Shown piece after piece: positions 12,731-12,994 of a stretch of DNA of 12,994 nucleotides; the first letter of the stretch is position 1; each line of letters begins with the position of its first letter. The stretch lies in assembly GCA_937888775.1 (NCBI GenBank), contig CALAQT010000238.1, positions 1 to 12,994 on the forward strand, in the 5' to 3' direction. Source of the DNA: an uncultured Actinomycetes bacterium. GTDB lineage: Bacteria; Actinomycetota; Thermoleophilia; Solirubrobacterales; Solirubrobacteraceae. The position numbers and the translations under genes were made by a program. The notes beneath the pieces were generated by a model. That model saw nothing but the letters and a program-made list of their open reading frames with translations, ran no database searches and was not told where the DNA came from.

Positions 12731-12775
12731 GCGGCCAGCGGGAGCCGGCGACGTAGAGAACTATCCTGGCCGACC

Positions 12776-12933
12776 GTGCTCTCACGTATCCGACCATTCG
12801 GCGAGCGCTACGGGGGGCCGTCCTGAGGTGGGGGATCTTGCCGCTGTCGATCATGCTGCTCGCATGGCAGCCGGTTCTGCTGGAACCGAAGAGCGGTCTG
12901 GATTTTAGGGCTCTCCTCGTCGTTTGGGGGTGA
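12776..12933 (+). pseudogene. N-terminus of a membrane protein, frameshifted and broken
   Basis: GTG 12776 encodes VLSRIRPFGERYGG and then stops at TGA 12824-12826. The frame one base over encodes AVLRWGILPLSIMLLAWQPV and then LLEPKSGLDF, a membrane helix followed by a short periplasmic-type turn that resembles the start of large multi-pass glycan-locus proteins. One extra G in the six-G run at 12812-12817 would join them into one N-terminus. After GLDF (about 12906) the expected continuation is lost and the frame stops at TGA 12931-12933. The remaining 61 bases of the window show nothing recognisable. A 45-base gap separates it from the ATPase stop. Confidence 0.4.
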
Positions 12934-12994
12934 CTCGCTGGACGCTACGACCATGAATCCCCTGGTATCCGCGAGGTTCCCGGCGCCCCGGCCA

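Overview
The window is high-GC bacterial DNA. The gene families suggest an actinobacterium of the Thermoleophilia/Solirubrobacterales type: delta-60 beta-propeller proteins with a Cys-containing C-terminal beta domain, a methyltransferase with a 'KTDLFDEA' motif, DUF2723-GT2 pairs, and an HTH/DnaA_N-like protein with QDRTL repeats. That assignment rests on recalled family resemblance, not on a marker gene. Most recognisable genes belong to surface-glycan, secreted-protein or polysaccharide-export functions.

Layout. 1-236: C-terminal end of an unrecognised protein. 366-1414: membrane-anchored Ser/Thr/Ala-rich protein whose N-terminus is frameshifted, followed by a clear intrinsic terminator (1441-1477) and a mostly empty spacer. 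1837-4023: complete DUF2723 membrane glycosyltransferase (copy A), tightly followed by the first 84 codons of a GT2 glycosyltransferase (copy A). 4282-5165: foreign minus-strand segment with a helix-turn-helix protein and a DnaA_N-like domain in another frame, carrying 66-bp tandem repeats. 5168-6808: delta-60 repeat protein lacking its N-terminus. 6827-7207: N-terminus only of a second delta-60 protein. 7206-8483: C-terminal 60% of a second DUF2723 protein (copy B). 8491-9597: complete GT2 (copy B). 9611-10152: minus-strand remnants (LuxE/phenylacetate-CoA-ligase-like N-terminus, an unknown C-terminus, the first 22 codons of an asparagine synthase). 10229-12730: intact plus-strand block of SAM methyltransferase, ABC-2 polysaccharide export permease and its ATPase. 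12776-12933: frameshifted N-terminus of a membrane protein.

The main unexpected signal is structural. At least five joins (about 4281, 5165, 7206, 9611 and 10087) connect the inside of one gene to the inside of another, and three reading frames would each be restored by adding one G to a G run. Either this is a recombined, decaying accessory locus built on duplicated DUF2723-GT2 cassettes, or the contig contains assembly joins and homopolymer errors. The sequence alone cannot separate these, and any claim of gene neighbourhood across the joins should be held loosely.

Functionally, the DUF2723 and GT2 proteins would act at the membrane on lipid-linked sugars, the delta-60 and Ser/Thr-rich proteins would be exported and could be glycosylated, and the methyltransferase plus ABC exporter would modify and export a polysaccharide. 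The first two links are inference. The permease-ATPase pair is well supported.
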